A stretch of DNA of 64,000 bases from Paragorgia papillata (Eukaryota; Cnidaria; Anthozoa; Scleralcyonacea; Coralliidae), in NCBI GenBank assembly GCA_035771165.1, contig JAWNZC010000348.1, positions 2,530,501 to 2,594,500 on the forward strand, written 5' to 3'. A model generated the notes under the pieces. The model made no database searches and was not told the DNA's origin. It saw nothing but the letters and a program-made list of their open reading frames with translations. Positions 28,570 through 40,190 of the stretch are shown piece by piece. A program made the position numbers and the translations under genes. How positions within the stretch are numbered: the first letter of the stretch is position 1; the number at the start of each line of letters is the position of its first letter.

Positions 28570-28885
28570 TTTAACGCGGTCACCTTTTTAAGACGGAATT
28601 TCTCATGGACACCTAGCTTTCTGAGACAGACACCATTTTAAGATGGACATCTCTCTAAGACCAGCACCTCTCTAGGACGGCCACCTTTCTGAGACGGACA
28701 CCTCTCTCTAAGACCGCGACATCTCTCTAGGACGGCCACCTATCTAAGACGAACCACTCTAGGATGGACACCTCTCTGAAACGGACACCTCTCTAAGGCT
28801 GACACTTCCCTAATAAGAAGGATATTTCTCTAAGACGGAGTTCTGGACATCTCTCTAGGACGCACATCTTTCTAAGATGGACGTT
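28570..28885 (+). repeat. Minisatellite, GACGGACACCTCTCTAA units
   Basis: About 17 degenerate units of 15-20 bp such as AGACGGACACCTCTCTAAG. Related GCGGACACC units occur at 60,330-60,490. It ends 140 bp before the first recognised kinase exon. Confidence 0.8.
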
Positions 28886-29021
28886 TACATGATACATTTT
28901 TAACGATACTGAAATATTATTTTATTGTGTTAATCGACTGCAGAAGGGTAAAAACACATCGTTTTACATGTTCATCATCTACCATGTTACTGTAAATGTT
29001 TCTTTGTTTTTCTTGTTGTAG

Positions 29022-32000
29022 ACGCATAATGAATCCATTAAGTAAAAGCCTTGCAGGTTAGTAACATGCGGAATTGCGGACACAATTTCAAACAGTAGTG
29101 ACTGTATATATCGATTCAGATGAACCCAGTGTGGTTCTGATGCTATAAGGACCTTTGCTCTAAACGTTAGATTCCTTTCATTGAGTATTTCGGCAGTACG
29201 CCAACCTTTTCGACTCGTAATGCCGTATTTCTTGTTTTTAGGAGTTTTGTCGTCGCTGTATTTTGGACGACTTGTTAATTTTTGTTGCTATAAATCTGCA
29301 CGGCACCACACTTTAAAGTGTACCTACAACTCCAAATATGATATTACTGATATGGATTCTGTGAATAGTTGAATATATGTTTTGATTTGAATTTTTGCGT
29401 CCGCAACCATGTAGCGTTATGTCAATAGCATGGATGTTTCTATTATTTTCGTGTTTGACTATGTTTCGTCAAGCCAGTACACTCGAGTTCTCAGGGCTTG
29501 ACGAGTTTAGCGCGGCGATCGAGAAGCATAATTAAGATTATGTCAGCCTCGTACATGAACGTATCTCGGGCCCCTGTACTTACCTCCCCCGGAAGAGACG
29601 GCTGGACTCGTGAGCCACAGAACGTGTCTGTGACGTTTTGCATGAATTAATTTCACGATATCAAAAAACATAGAAGCTGACTGAAATATAAGTGACTTTC
29701 TCGATCCTGTAGGCTGAATGACGAAAATATATTGGCCATTAACCAATTTCTCTAGAGCTTGCTGTTGTAAATATTTTAGACAATCGATGTTAAACGTTTC
29801 TAAAATGCGATTGCATGCCTCGTTCAACAGCACTTTATTGATCGCCATTTTGAACTGACGGGATAATTTATGCAATAATCCCAATAATATATGCCTGCTG
29901 AAAATGTGCAGGCACGTTTGTGATTGGTGCAAATCGACAATGGACAAGCTTACGAGTCCAGCCGTGATTTCGGGGGAGGTAAGTGCCAAGGCCCGAGATA
30001 CGACTGGAGATCGAGCTTAACATGAACATCGTTGACAAGTTTCACGAACCATACACATCTGCGCCGTGTAACACTTATCGTGAAACTTGTCTCGCTTCCT
30101 TTGGTTCACAAACCATTGCAGTTTCACGAAAAATACACATCGTGTAAAACGCAGCATCTTTAAACCTGTAGACGCATGTACGCAGTGCGTACTTATGTTT
30201 ATTTATTGTGATAAGAATTCTAAAGTGTAGAATATGCTGTTATTTCTACTGCAACAGAAGATTGTGTATGCAACTTATGCCTACTTTGACGTCACCATTA
30301 CCATTTTGGAAATACAAATCTCAATATAACAATGAAACGAAAGCTCAGGTCAAAAAGTACTTTGACATTCAACTAATATAGAATCGTTATTAGTAATATC
30401 ATATTTGGGATTATAACAATACTTTAGGCACAGTGTCACTAGGACATAAACCAACCTCATATACCCAGGGCATTTTGCCTCCATGCACGTTGTGAGGTCG
30501 GCGAAAATGGCCCTGGCATCGGCTGGTCACGTGACACCCATAATTTTGGGGTGTTTATGGAAAGCAAATTTATGCGATCTTTGTGTTTTGTTTTTGTATA
30601 ATACGTATACATGAATAATAAATGAGAAATATTTAACGCTCTGCCGACTCACTCGTGTGAACCTTTATCATAAAAGCAACTGGCTAGCATTATTTATCAC
30701 GATACTCCCCACGATTATCCAGGATACATGTAAATGTTATGAACAAACAATACCTAATGTTGTTCTTGACTTTAACCAAAGCTATCGTTTTCATTCTTTG
30801 GGTAAACTTTTCAGAGTGGATCTATTGCAATTCAAATTTTCAGAAATAAATTATACTCTATCTGAATTAATCGAGTTCTTCAAACGGCCAATCAGATTAA
30901 AGAATTGACCAGCCGATGCCAGGGCCATTTTAACCGACCTCCCAACGTGGAGGCAAAATGCCCTGGGTACGAGGTTGGACACAAACTTTAAAAGGAAAAA
31001 AAACCTGCAAAAGATACGCGTGGACAAATTCAAGTCAACATGATTAATATCATAGTGAATATTACACACACTTCAAAACTTGGACTAAATAGTTTGGAGG
31101 AAAATGCACAATAACTTACTTATTTATCTTTTTCATAATATTGTTTCTCTTCCCTGCGCACAAATATAATTTTGGTTTCGCGCAAAACTATTAAGAGACA
31201 AAATTTTAATATACCTGACGCTGTGTCTTTCAATTAAACTTAATCCCAGTGGCATCTGGGTTATGGCTTTATTTCAGATTGTGTTTATAAATTGAAAGAA
31301 AATAACTGTAATTAATGAGTATAAAGTAGTATCTGTCTCCCGAGCCGGGGCAATATTTGGAAGATATGTTTTTCCTGTTATTTTGTTGTTTTTTACATGA
31401 AGTTTTTAACTGGGCATCTCAAAAAGCTGCAAAAGATCTTGTGAACACAATAACAAATGAAAAATTACAAGATTGCTACGAAATTCAGGAGGAAATTGGA
31501 AGGTGAGAAAAATTGTTGTTGTAGTGGGCTAATCTTCAAAGTGATATTTTGACAAATATATTGTTTGCAATAAACTTATAACACTTGAGGTATTTGTCGA
31601 ATTGTGCAATTATTTATCATTACCGTGGTAGTACAGACATTGAAACGTAACATTGTTATTATTTTCTAAGAATGTAAGCTCTTTTGTAAAAATTACACCG
31701 TATTAAAATAAACTGAGTACCAAAAATCTTATGTATGTTTTCTTTCAGGAGTGATTTCCCCCTATAAGCCTCATCCAATAGAGTAGCATATACTTTATCA
31801 ATGGTCATCTTTTTCTGAGCAGACCTCACCTGAACTTCATATAAACCTCACTGATTCGTATTTGTGAAATTATTTAGGGGTGCTTACGGCATCGTAAAGA
31901 AGTGCGAAAGGAAAGCGGACAAAGCAATGTTCGCCATCAAGATTATCCTCTTCAAAGATTCAAAACTTCTGAAAGAGATTGAACGAGAGATAGCAATGAT

Positions 32001-35000
32001 GAGGAAGCTAAATCATGAAAATCTTGTCACACTACAGGCAGCTTTTGAAAGTACTGGCAGTATTGGAATGGTTATGGATTAGTAAGTGATTATTAGTAAT
32101 TGCAAGCTATTAAAAAATAGCTTGCAATGCAAGCTCTTGGACTGAGGAGGGAGGGAGGAACGAACGAACAAACGATAAATGACAAAAATTGAATAAATGA
32201 TAAATTGATGATTGTTTCTGATTTGCTTTGTAGCATCGCTGGTGGAGAACTTTTTGAAAGAATTATTGAAAAGGAATATTTGACAGAAAAGGAAGCTGTC
32301 AGTTATTTACGTCAGTTAATTGAAGGTTTGGCATACATGCATAGCAAAAACATAGTTCATCTAGATATCAAGGTAGGTTGAGAAATAATAAATGAAGAAA
32401 TTAATTAAATATAACGGAATAAGCCGTTTGCATTTAGAAAGCCTTCTTTAGTTTTAATTCTTTTGTGAGATCGCAGGCAGCCCAGACTTGTACTCCGCCT
32501 TTAGATTAGGGTTGTGCGGGTTGACAGTAAATAAATATGACAGTGAACTTCAGGCCGTATTTGAGCGGTGTTCTCTCTACTACGGCCGTTCAAAGTAATG
32601 CTATATTACAAGTCTCAAGTCACTCAAGGTAAAAAATATGAAAGTTAAACTGTTAATAAAAGTAAGTTTATTTTATAGATTTAACGAAAATACGGCGATA
32701 TTTTTCAAATTATAACCGAATTCTCATTCAAATCCTTAATTCAACTGTCATATTTATTACTGTCAACCCGCACAACCCTAATCTAAAGGCGGAGTACAAG
32801 TCTGGGCTGCCTGCGGTGAGATGCATTTGATTTTGTTGAAAAATAGAATTAAACACAAAAAATGTGTATTTGAATTAGAATAAAGCTAAATGTATTACGG
32901 TAATCAATAACTATAGATTTTTAAAAACAAATGTCTTTTGGATTTGTTTTTGACATTTGTTTCTTACTTTTGAAAAATATTGGATCTGGAGAATTTCTTC
33001 ATTAAAATTAATTACCAAATTTTAAGGGGGAAATGGTTATGTTAAGTGTGTTAATCCTAAATTAGATTAGTTAACTGTCTTTTTTAGAAAATTCGTTATT
33101 GACATTGTTTTTTTCGCTGTGGTTTTTGATAAAATTTTATTTTTGGTCAAAATAATTTTATGTACATATAACATTTTTGGGTCATAAATTTGGATTCTAA
33201 GTGTTTTAAGAATTTTTTATAGAGTCTTTTTTTGTAAATGTTTGTTCATATTTTTTTCAGCCAGAGAATATTTTGTGCGTTGATACCTTTACCAGTCGTA
33301 TTAAGTTGATTGACTTTGGATTAGCTCGAGAATTGAAACCTGGTGAAATAACAAGATGTGCTTTGGGTACACCTGATTTCGTAGGTAAGGAAGGTTTTGG
33401 TTGCTTCCTCGGGTAGAATACAAAGAATTTCTCAATCTTTTTTACGCAGGCTATGTGTGTGATATATGTTAATTTATTACGTAATATATCAACAACTAGT
33501 TTGAGTGTTTCATCAGGGGATCCAAACACGAGAAAACATGATGAAAGCACGAGACCGAAGGCCGAGTGGTTTTATTGTTTTCGAGTGTTTGGATTCCCCT
33601 GATGAAACACGCTAAACGAGTTGTTCATATGGCATCTCAATCGAGCGATTTCAATTGAAAAAATGCAATTAAAATAAACATTCATGAGATTTTATTCATG
33701 AGTGTGTGTAAAATTTATTCATACAGCAACTTGTTTATTTTGCATAGATAATTGACATCTTAAAGTGCATATAAACCCTACACAGTTTTTAGTTCCTTGT
33801 TTAGAGGGCGAAAAAACAGTTGTAAAGTTATTTTACAGTTCTTGATTTGATCGTTTTGTTTCCGAGATTTATCTCTTTGAACGTTGGCAAAAAGTCCTAT
33901 TCGCTTGAAATTGCCGCAAATGCTATTTGGTCAATATTCAGGGACTGGAACTACTTAATGTGACGTCATTTCCTCATTAATTCCATTGTTGACAATGGAA
34001 ACAACAACAAAACTACCAAATCAAAAACTGTAAAATAACTGTACAACTGTTTTTTTCGCCCTCTAAACAAGGAACTAAAAACTGTGTAGGGTTTATATGC
34101 ACTTTAAGAATTAGATGAACACCGGTTTTCATCTAATATTTAATTTTTGGGTTTTACTGGAGTATCCAATTTCAATCAGGGGATTGAATGAACTATTGTA
34201 ATTGGCTGGTTATCTCATGAATTATTAATGAGTTTGAGATAGTTATTTGCAACATTCTTTTCATCAAAATGTTTGGAATTTCGTTCCGAAGTTTACAAGT
34301 TCATTGGGAAGTTCAAAGTTCGTTTTGAACTACGCATTTGATTGGCTGCTAGGAACCAAGCAACCAATGAAATACGTAGTTCAAAAGGAGCCTGTGGTAC
34401 TACGAAACGAACTTGCAAACGTCCGAACGAACTTCCAAACATTTGGTGAAAAGTATGTTATAAATGACAATGTAATTAAGCATTTAAAAATAATCATATT
34501 TGTGCATGCAGGTAGAGTAGCATGGTCTCAAGTGCAATTTTGTTTATAACTATAAAATTGATGATGATGATGGTTTTGCAATCTTTTAAGCATTGATGTT
34601 GTTTATGTTGCTAATTATATAATTTATTAATTGACGTTTAGCTCCAGAAGCAATTTCTTACAATGAAATCCGACCAGAGACTGACATGTGGTGAGTAGCT
34701 ATAATAAAAAATACAGTCACGCAGTTTCCAAGTGCTGATTCGAGTTTGCGCCATTTGCGCTAGAGAGATTGCATCTACTAGCCAATGCAGGATCGAGTTA
34801 CATGAAGTAGATGGGTTGTTGACTTGTCGTGAAGATGCTTTCGTGAAGGTGGTTGATATATGTTATCCTGAAACTAATTTTACAACAGTTTTCTAGTAAC
34901 TGAGCTAGCGTTAATCCTGTTACTCGACAAATTATAAATTTAGTTGTTTTGACATGTCTCGTCTTTGTTTTTCTTTCAGGAGCACTGGTGTTCTGACGTA

Positions 35001-37873
35001 CGTTTTGTAAGTATTTCGGTTTTTTTCGTAAGTTTTGAAGAGTTTTGAATGCATTGTACACAAACATAGACGGGGGGCAGGAGGGGTGGATTGCCCTCCC
35101 GAAATATTTTAAAAAGGATCGGAAAATTCGGGCACTTTCTGCTGTGAAATGTTCAAGAAAAATTCATACGTTAAATTAAGACTGAAAAATACGGCTTAAA
35201 AATCAATATTTAACCCTAAATGTTTCGGGCAAAAATGTCTGCCCCCTCCGCCCCAAACAGATTTGGGCTGCTACGCCTATGTACACAAATAAAAACGCAC
35301 AACCTATTTTTGGCTCATCTACACGATACAATTGTCAATTTGACGTATGTAATCGACCCACCAACAAGCGTGTAAAAGGTGGTTTTTGGAACATATTCTA
35401 TAATTTCTTCATTGCAGGCTAAGCGGTTTTATGCCTTTTGGAGGAGATACTGATCAAGAAACATTGTGCAATATTTCAAACGTTGACTGGGAGTTCGACG
35501 AGGATTCTTTCTGTGAAATTTCTTCTGATGCCCATGATTTCATTGAGAAACTTCTTGTTTTACGTCCAGAGTAAGTGTTTACGTGCATTTTTAATTGCTA
35601 CTGTATATAGAGAGCGGACTGAGGTCAATCTAAGTGGAAAGTTATTTTCAAATTCACGGGTGTAACACAGTCCGATGATTACCGTGATGTTGCATTTTGG
35701 GTAACGCCCTAACCTGGACGCCACTATTGCCAGTAATAATCATTTTAGAGTAATAATCATTTAAAAATAATCAAAAGGCACTTTTATCCAAACTAAAATA
35801 TACTCTTTATCTTATATTTAACAACTAACAACATAAAACAGGGTTGTTGTGACCTTTGGTGAAAAATTGTTAATTATAAACTTTCTAATTTCCAATATGC
35901 TCACAGGGATAGAATGAGTTCAACTGATGCTTTGGAACATCGCTGGATACACGTAAGTATTTTTGTAATTTCCTTTCTTGATTTTCCTTTACCAATAGTC
36001 GTCTCGACTTTGGTGTTGTCAAATAATTTGCATAAAATTCGTGGAAAAATTATACCATTTTTAATTTATTTTCGGTCAGGAAAACAAACAACGTGATGGT
36101 AAAATAAACACAAAGCGACATCGGACCTTTCTTGCCCGACGGAGATGGAAGGTAAATATTTTTCTCAGTACACTGCTGTATCGTTAGTATATATAAGGGG
36201 CCTATTACACGAGGCGAGTTGACCCGGTTAACCGAGTTGCCCCGCTTCGTATATTTATCATCTTTTGTTTCAAAATTTCGATTACATGGCAACCGAGCTG
36301 GCCCGCCTTGCTGGGATCCTGGTTGCTGCTTGCCGAGCCAACTCGGTTAAGCGAGTTGAAAGTTTCATCTTTTTCCCATATTTTCTGCCGCGCGTTTGTT
36401 TACTTGATTGTATGAATAAATATAGCTGAAATGAACTGAGATAGAGCATCAAAACAATAAATTAGTAAACTTAATAAATTAATTAGTCTTCGTGAAGACA
36501 CTTTCTCTGAGTTAGCCAGGACAATAACAATCTTTTTATTAACGGTAGTTACAAAAAATTGCATCGCCATAAATATGAAACTGCAGTAAAACTAACGTAA
36601 CTCTGCCAAAATGAAGCAACATTTGCTTGGTAATTGCGAATTTCGGGTTGAAATCATCGACGTCAACTCAAAACTCATCCCCGCTTACCGAGTTAGCCCG
36701 CCTCATGTAATCGCAATATAAATCTCACCCGCGGCTTACCTAGCCTGCGAACCCAGACCTATTTTTCTGCCCTTTTCGCGGGAGGCACGAGGGCAGAAAA
36801 ATAGGTCTGGGTTCGCATGCTGCGGCTTACCGGGTCAACTCGCCTCGTGTAATCGGTCCCTAAGTATGTACATTTAAATTGCATATTTAGATGAGGTAAC
36901 TCGGTTTCATGTAAACACCGTACAGATTTCAACCCATGCAGCACGTCAAGTAAACTGTATCTGTGACAACGTCGACAAACTGTCCAGAGATCAGAAATGA
37001 CAACGTCATAGTGCAGGATGCAATGCAGTCTATTGGTTTATCAGTGCTGTACGAGATTAATATGACATACTGATATACGTTTACCTATATGTTCTCCAAT
37101 TGAACTGTTGCAGTCAGTAACAAACTGAAAGATTGACTCGTCACTTCTGACCAATATATTGTCGTCACAACCAGGCGTATGATACATAATTGGTATTACA
37201 AGTGTGTTTTTGCAAAAAAACGGGTCGCAACTATATACTCCCCGTCATAATTAACAAAAAAAACCATAAAGTTCCATGCATTCAGTATGTGCTCTTATAA
37301 AGGTACGTTTGATGTCATTTGACTCGAAAGAAGTTGAGTAGCAGCACGAGGTGGTAGCCAATTAGGCTACTTTTTAATTAGGCGTATGCGCAATATTACT
37401 CTTTAACTTTTTCTTAAATTTCTTCATAGAAATCAGTTCATGTTGTAATGGCCGTTACAAAACTTTGCCGAATACTGCAATTTTCTTCGACTGCGAGAAC
37501 TGGCAGTCGAGGAACAGTAGAAGTAAATAACCAGGTTCCAAATTCATCCTCGCCGAGCTCGACTGTCGAAATAGAGAACATAGTTGGCAAGGAAAGCTTT
37601 GAAAAAGATACATCGTCTTCTGAGGTAGAAAAATCAAATGATGATAACGTGCTTGAGACTGCGAATGGACCTACAGACATTAACGGTAACGAAAGTACGA
37701 ATTATAAAGACAATGGTGTTGCGCACGCAGTTGATGAGACGACGACTACTAAACAAACAGAGCATTCTAAACAAAACAAGCATCCTGAACAGGCAGAGAG
37801 TAAATTATTCGGCAATATTTATTTTTCATCGTCAAATGGAAATGGGGAAAAGATGTGGAAAGTACTTAAATAG
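29022..37873 (+). CDS. Myosin-light-chain-kinase-like Ser/Thr kinase, complete, 461 aa
   Basis: Coding exons: 29029-29056 (ATG at 29029; exon begins 29022 after an AG acceptor, so part of the 5' UTR is spliced), 31403-31502, 31878-32081, 32234-32372, 33261-33384, 34642-34690, 34980-35006, 35418-35570, 35907-35952, 36080-36151, 37430-37873 (stop TAG). All junctions are phase-consistent. Kinase domain about residues 35-290: glycine loop GRGAYGIV (42-49), Lys64 in FAIK, alpha-C Glu80, catalytic HLDIKPEN (Asp155), DFG Asp175, APE 199-201. HLDxKPEN and GTPDFVAPE are typical of the MLCK/DAPK/titin-kinase group. Residues about 308-330 (ARRRWKKSVHVVMAV and following) resemble the smooth-muscle MLCK autoinhibitory/calmodulin-binding helix. 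The last 125 residues are low-complexity, acidic and Ser/Thr-rich. No Ig or FN3 domain is visible, unlike vertebrate MYLK or twitchin. Predicted cytosolic, activated by Ca2+/calmodulin; the substrate is inferred. Alternatives: a death-associated-kinase relative or one of several cnidarian MLCK-like paralogues. Confidence 0.92.
29560..30002 (-). mobile_element. TIR element carrying a captured RecQ-helicase fragment
   Basis: Terminal inverted repeats of about 53 bp (GTATCTCGGGCC at 29,561 against GGCCCGAGATAC at 29,990-30,001; both arms share ACTTACCTCCCCCG and ACGGCTGGACTCGT). The minus-strand frame 29,989-29,543 reads MAINKVLLNEACNRIL, then FNIDCLKYLQQQALEKLVNG, VIQPTGSRKSLIFQ (Walker A PTGxGKS with the second Gly changed to Arg) and HVLWLTSP. 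This is the Q-motif/Walker A region of a RecQ-family helicase. No transposase is present, so the element is non-autonomous. It lies in the first intron of the kinase gene, opposite strand. No clear target-site duplication. Confidence 0.65.
30451..30978. mobile_element. Non-autonomous TIR element, about 75-bp arms
   Basis: CCAACCTC..CCCAGGGCATTTTGCCTCC at the left pairs with GGAGGCAAAATGCCCTGGG..GAGGTTGG at the right; GGCCCTGGCATCGGCTGGTC also pairs. The 83-codon frame inside has no recognised domain. Intron 1 of the kinase gene. Confidence 0.8.
32472..32815. mobile_element. TIR element with 7-bp target duplication in kinase intron
   Basis: CGCAGGCAGCCCAGACTTGT at the left end and ACAAGTCTGGGCTGCCTGCG at the right; arms near 60 bp. 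GTGAGAT at 32,465-32,471 and 32,816-32,822. Confidence 0.88.
33492..33615. repeat. Hairpin repeat, TTTCATCAGGGGA arms
   Basis: GAGTGTTTCATCAGGGGATCCAAACAC-type left arm pairs with GTGTTTGGATTCCCCTGATG on the right; loop GAGACCGAAGGCCGAG. In the kinase intron after the DFG exon. Confidence 0.65.
33761..34106. mobile_element. MITE with about 85-bp TIRs in kinase intron
   Basis: TAAAGTGCATATAAACCCTA to TAGGGTTTATATGCACTTTA; arms extend through TTAGTTCCTTGTTTAGAGGG. CTTA/TAAG flanks are compatible with a TTA or TTAA duplication. Confidence 0.85.
34249..34459. mobile_element. Foldback MITE in kinase intron
   Basis: CATTCTTTTCATCAAAATGT..GGAATTTCGTTC pairs with GAACGAACTTCC..ACATTTGGTGAAAAGTATG; central GAACTACGCATTTGATTGG arms also pair. 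A 100-codon frame across it is spurious. Confidence 0.7.
34980..35006 (+). CDS. 27-bp micro-exon of the MLCK-like kinase
   Basis: Encodes the core of STGVLTYVL between TGTGG (Trp215, split codon) and the LSGFMPFGG exon. Acceptor TTCTTTCAG, donor GTAAGT, phase 1 in and 2 out. The segment corresponds to the conserved WSxGVxxYxLLSG of kinase subdomain IX, so skipping it would destroy the fold although length stays a multiple of three. Confidence 0.88.
36197..36860. mobile_element. PIF/Harbinger-like MITE with TAA duplication
   Basis: 664 bp: GGGGCCTATTACACGAGGCG to CGCCTCGTGTAATCGGTCCC, flanked by TAA (36,194-36,196; 36,861-36,863). Lies in the last intron of the kinase gene, 45 bp after the exon carrying the first half of the calmodulin-binding helix. 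Confidence 0.88.
36741..36821. mobile_element. 81-bp palindrome nested in the Harbinger-like MITE, 10-bp duplication
   Basis: GCGAACCCAGACCTATTTTT pairs with AAAAATAGGTCTGGGTTCGC. GCGGCTTACC precedes it (36,731-36,740) and follows it (36,822-36,831). A 9-10 bp duplication is Mutator-like. Confidence 0.85.
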
Positions 37874-38270
37874 TGCAGACAAAGGACCGCTGGTTACAAA
37901 TACTGATGCTACGTCGATTAAGGATTTTCACAATGGGACGTCAGTTTTTCACGCGTATACAGTTTTAAAAGGAAAGTTAGGATGGGTTTTCAATAGGAAT
38001 GGCATTTTGTTCCAGTTATATAAGTTAACTCTTGTCAATTTAACTGACATTCGTGTGACAATTCAAACTGACAATGCACAAATGCTTTATCAACATTACT
38101 TAATTCAATTGCAAATTTAGAGTTTTAAATTATTGATGTTTTCTTTTTGCGTGGTGCACTTTTCGCGTTGAAATATTTAATTCAAAGAAAGCGACAAGCC
38201 GATTTTTGTCCGGGTTGCACTATTCACTTAATTATACTGTAGGTAATTAATGTAAGTAAGACTGAAATTT

Positions 38271-38276
38271 AATAAA
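38271..38276 (+). terminator. Candidate poly(A) signal of the MLCK-like gene
   Basis: AATAAA overlapping a second near-copy (AATAAATAAT), about 400 bp after the kinase stop codon and before an A-rich tract at 38,330. Position is reasonable for a 3' UTR end. Confidence 0.4.
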
Positions 38277-38642
38277 TAATCATTCATGTGTAATTTATGT
38301 AATGGAGCGGCAATAATACACCCCGCCCTCCCAAAAAAAAAAGAAAAAAAAGAACCGTATTGCAATATTTAAGTAATTGCATGGTGTTGAGGGATATTGG
38401 CGAAAATTATTTTGAGAACTAGTTTAGGAGATACCCAGTTGTATTGTTATAAACCACTAGTTGTACTTATTTCCTTGGTGGCGGACAAATGCTTATAAAC
38501 AAAACTTTTATTGCATGATTAGTTGAACATCCAAACTTTAAAGTTGTCCTCTACATCTACCGTTTTAACGTCATATGCAAGAGGTCTGTAACCATAGATA
38601 ATGGAAGGGGAACTGGATAGGAAACTTATGCCTGCACTAAAT

Positions 38643-38965
38643 GTCGCACAATAGACGAATTTAATTCGAATTAACTTCGTCGGTAATGCGAGATAAATGC
38701 GACGTCGAGTTAAACGTCGAATTTAATTGTTTTTACTTGGACTCGTGGAGCCTGAAAACGACTTCTTGAAAACATGGCGCCGGTCACAGAGAGAAGAGAA
38801 ACATTTAATTCGACGCGACGATAATTCGTTGTGTAACTCGAACACGTATCCGTCTGACTCAGACGAATTTAATTGCCGAGACGAATTTAATTTGTGTGTC
38901 GAATTTAAGCGAGTTATACGTCGCAGTTTCGTCGAATAAACCATTAAATTCGTCTATTGTGCGAC
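38643..38965. mobile_element. MITE with GTCGCACAATAGACGAATTT ends
   Basis: Left end as named; right AAATTCGTCTATTGTGCGAC. Multiple internal CGAATTTAA motifs make it a partial self-palindrome. Downstream of the kinase gene. Confidence 0.8.
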
Positions 38966-38977
38966 GTTTACGCAGGC

Positions 38978-39163
38978 CTTACGAAACCGGAAACGATGTT
39001 TCACCTAACCTTGCTGAAATTAAACAAAATATCACATAAGTTCCGCACTTATGTGATATTATACTATTGTTTAATTTCATCAAGGTTAGGTGCATTAATT
39101 AGCCGCTTATAAGTGTATAATTACCAGAGCAAGTTGTGCAAACATCGTTTCCGGTTTCGTAAG
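38978..39163. mobile_element. MITE with CTTACGAAACCGGAAACGAT ends
   Basis: Right end ATCGTTTCCGGTTTCGTAAG. Inner arms CACCTAACCTTG..CAAGGTTAGGTG and ATCACATAAGT..ACTTATGTGAT. Lies 12 bp from the previous MITE. Confidence 0.8.
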
Positions 39164-39870
39164 TTTCCTATATTAAATGTTTCATAGATAATGGTATCTT
39201 ATGCTATAACGTTCGGTCTAATGCCGCCTCCCTTCTGCGCCCACAAGTGTCTGTACGAATGCAGGCTATAGTTCTAAGCGAAATGTTAGCGTTAATATTT
39301 AGTGGACCAGTCAGTGTATAAGCCTTTCAGATTAGATATTTAACAATTTTTCGCCGAAGGCGAGGTGAATACCGGTCAATAACCGAGACGAATGTTTTAG
39401 TATAAAGACACATTTTCGTACTTTTAGGAACAGCATTTTCCTTAAAATTGTTAATTTCCTCGTCTATCACATTGACAAATTGGCTGGCGGCCATTTTGAA
39501 TAAACGCTGTAGGTGATTATCGGGAATTGGTCCAAAGTAGCTCGACCAATCAGCGCGCGCGATTTTCTATAATCACTTGTGTATTTATACTAATCAATTT
39601 TATTAACAATTAGGTTGCTGTGACAACAGTCTAGGACGGATTGTCAAATCAAACCATTTCTAATTTAGATATAAAATATTTTATTAAAATTAGTTCGGTT
39701 GTGTTTTTAAATCCTGAGGAAATATGTTTTTAAGAATTCAATGCTATTTTGATTTATGGAAAATTTTCTATTGCTAACAGAGGTGTGAATTTTAAACTTG
39801 TATATTAAAAAATACAAGCTAATAACCATGTAGAACTGAATAATTGTCGAAATATTAAACACAAAGTTAC
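39164..39870. other. Intergenic, nothing recognised
   Basis: AT-rich with no ORF above 60 codons and no clear repeat structure. Confidence 0.35.
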
Positions 39871-39879
39871 AGCAGGAAT

Positions 39880-40190
39880 GACCCAATATAAGAGTAATTA
39901 CGATCCCAAAATAAGAATAGAAATTACCAAAAATAAGGGTCGAAATGACTCCTTCAAATGAGTATAGAAATGAGTCTAAAAGAAGTAGAATTGACGCTGC
40001 GAAAGAGTAAAAATAAACCCTCTGAAGGTTTTTAAACTATACCCTTGAAATGGTTAAAATGACTCCTTCAAAGGAGTACAAATGACCCTTCGGACGAGTA
40101 GGCTTTGAGGGAATCAAAACGACTCCAATGGAGGTGTTCTGGGGTCGCAGAAACGACTCCTTTGAAAGGGTCGAAACGACTGCATGTGCA
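39880..40190 (+). repeat. Degenerate tandem repeat, AAATGACTCCTTCAAA units
   Basis: About ten units of 25-35 bp with the core GTCGAAATGACTCC and TTCAAAGGAGTA, increasingly regular toward 40,190. Confidence 0.65.

Noticed and set aside
28570..28885. CRISPR-like array
   Set aside because: Units are contiguous and degenerate with no spacers, and the DNA is eukaryotic.
30657..30908. 83-codon frame with signal-peptide-like start
   Set aside because: It lies wholly inside a TIR element and runs into its inverted repeat.
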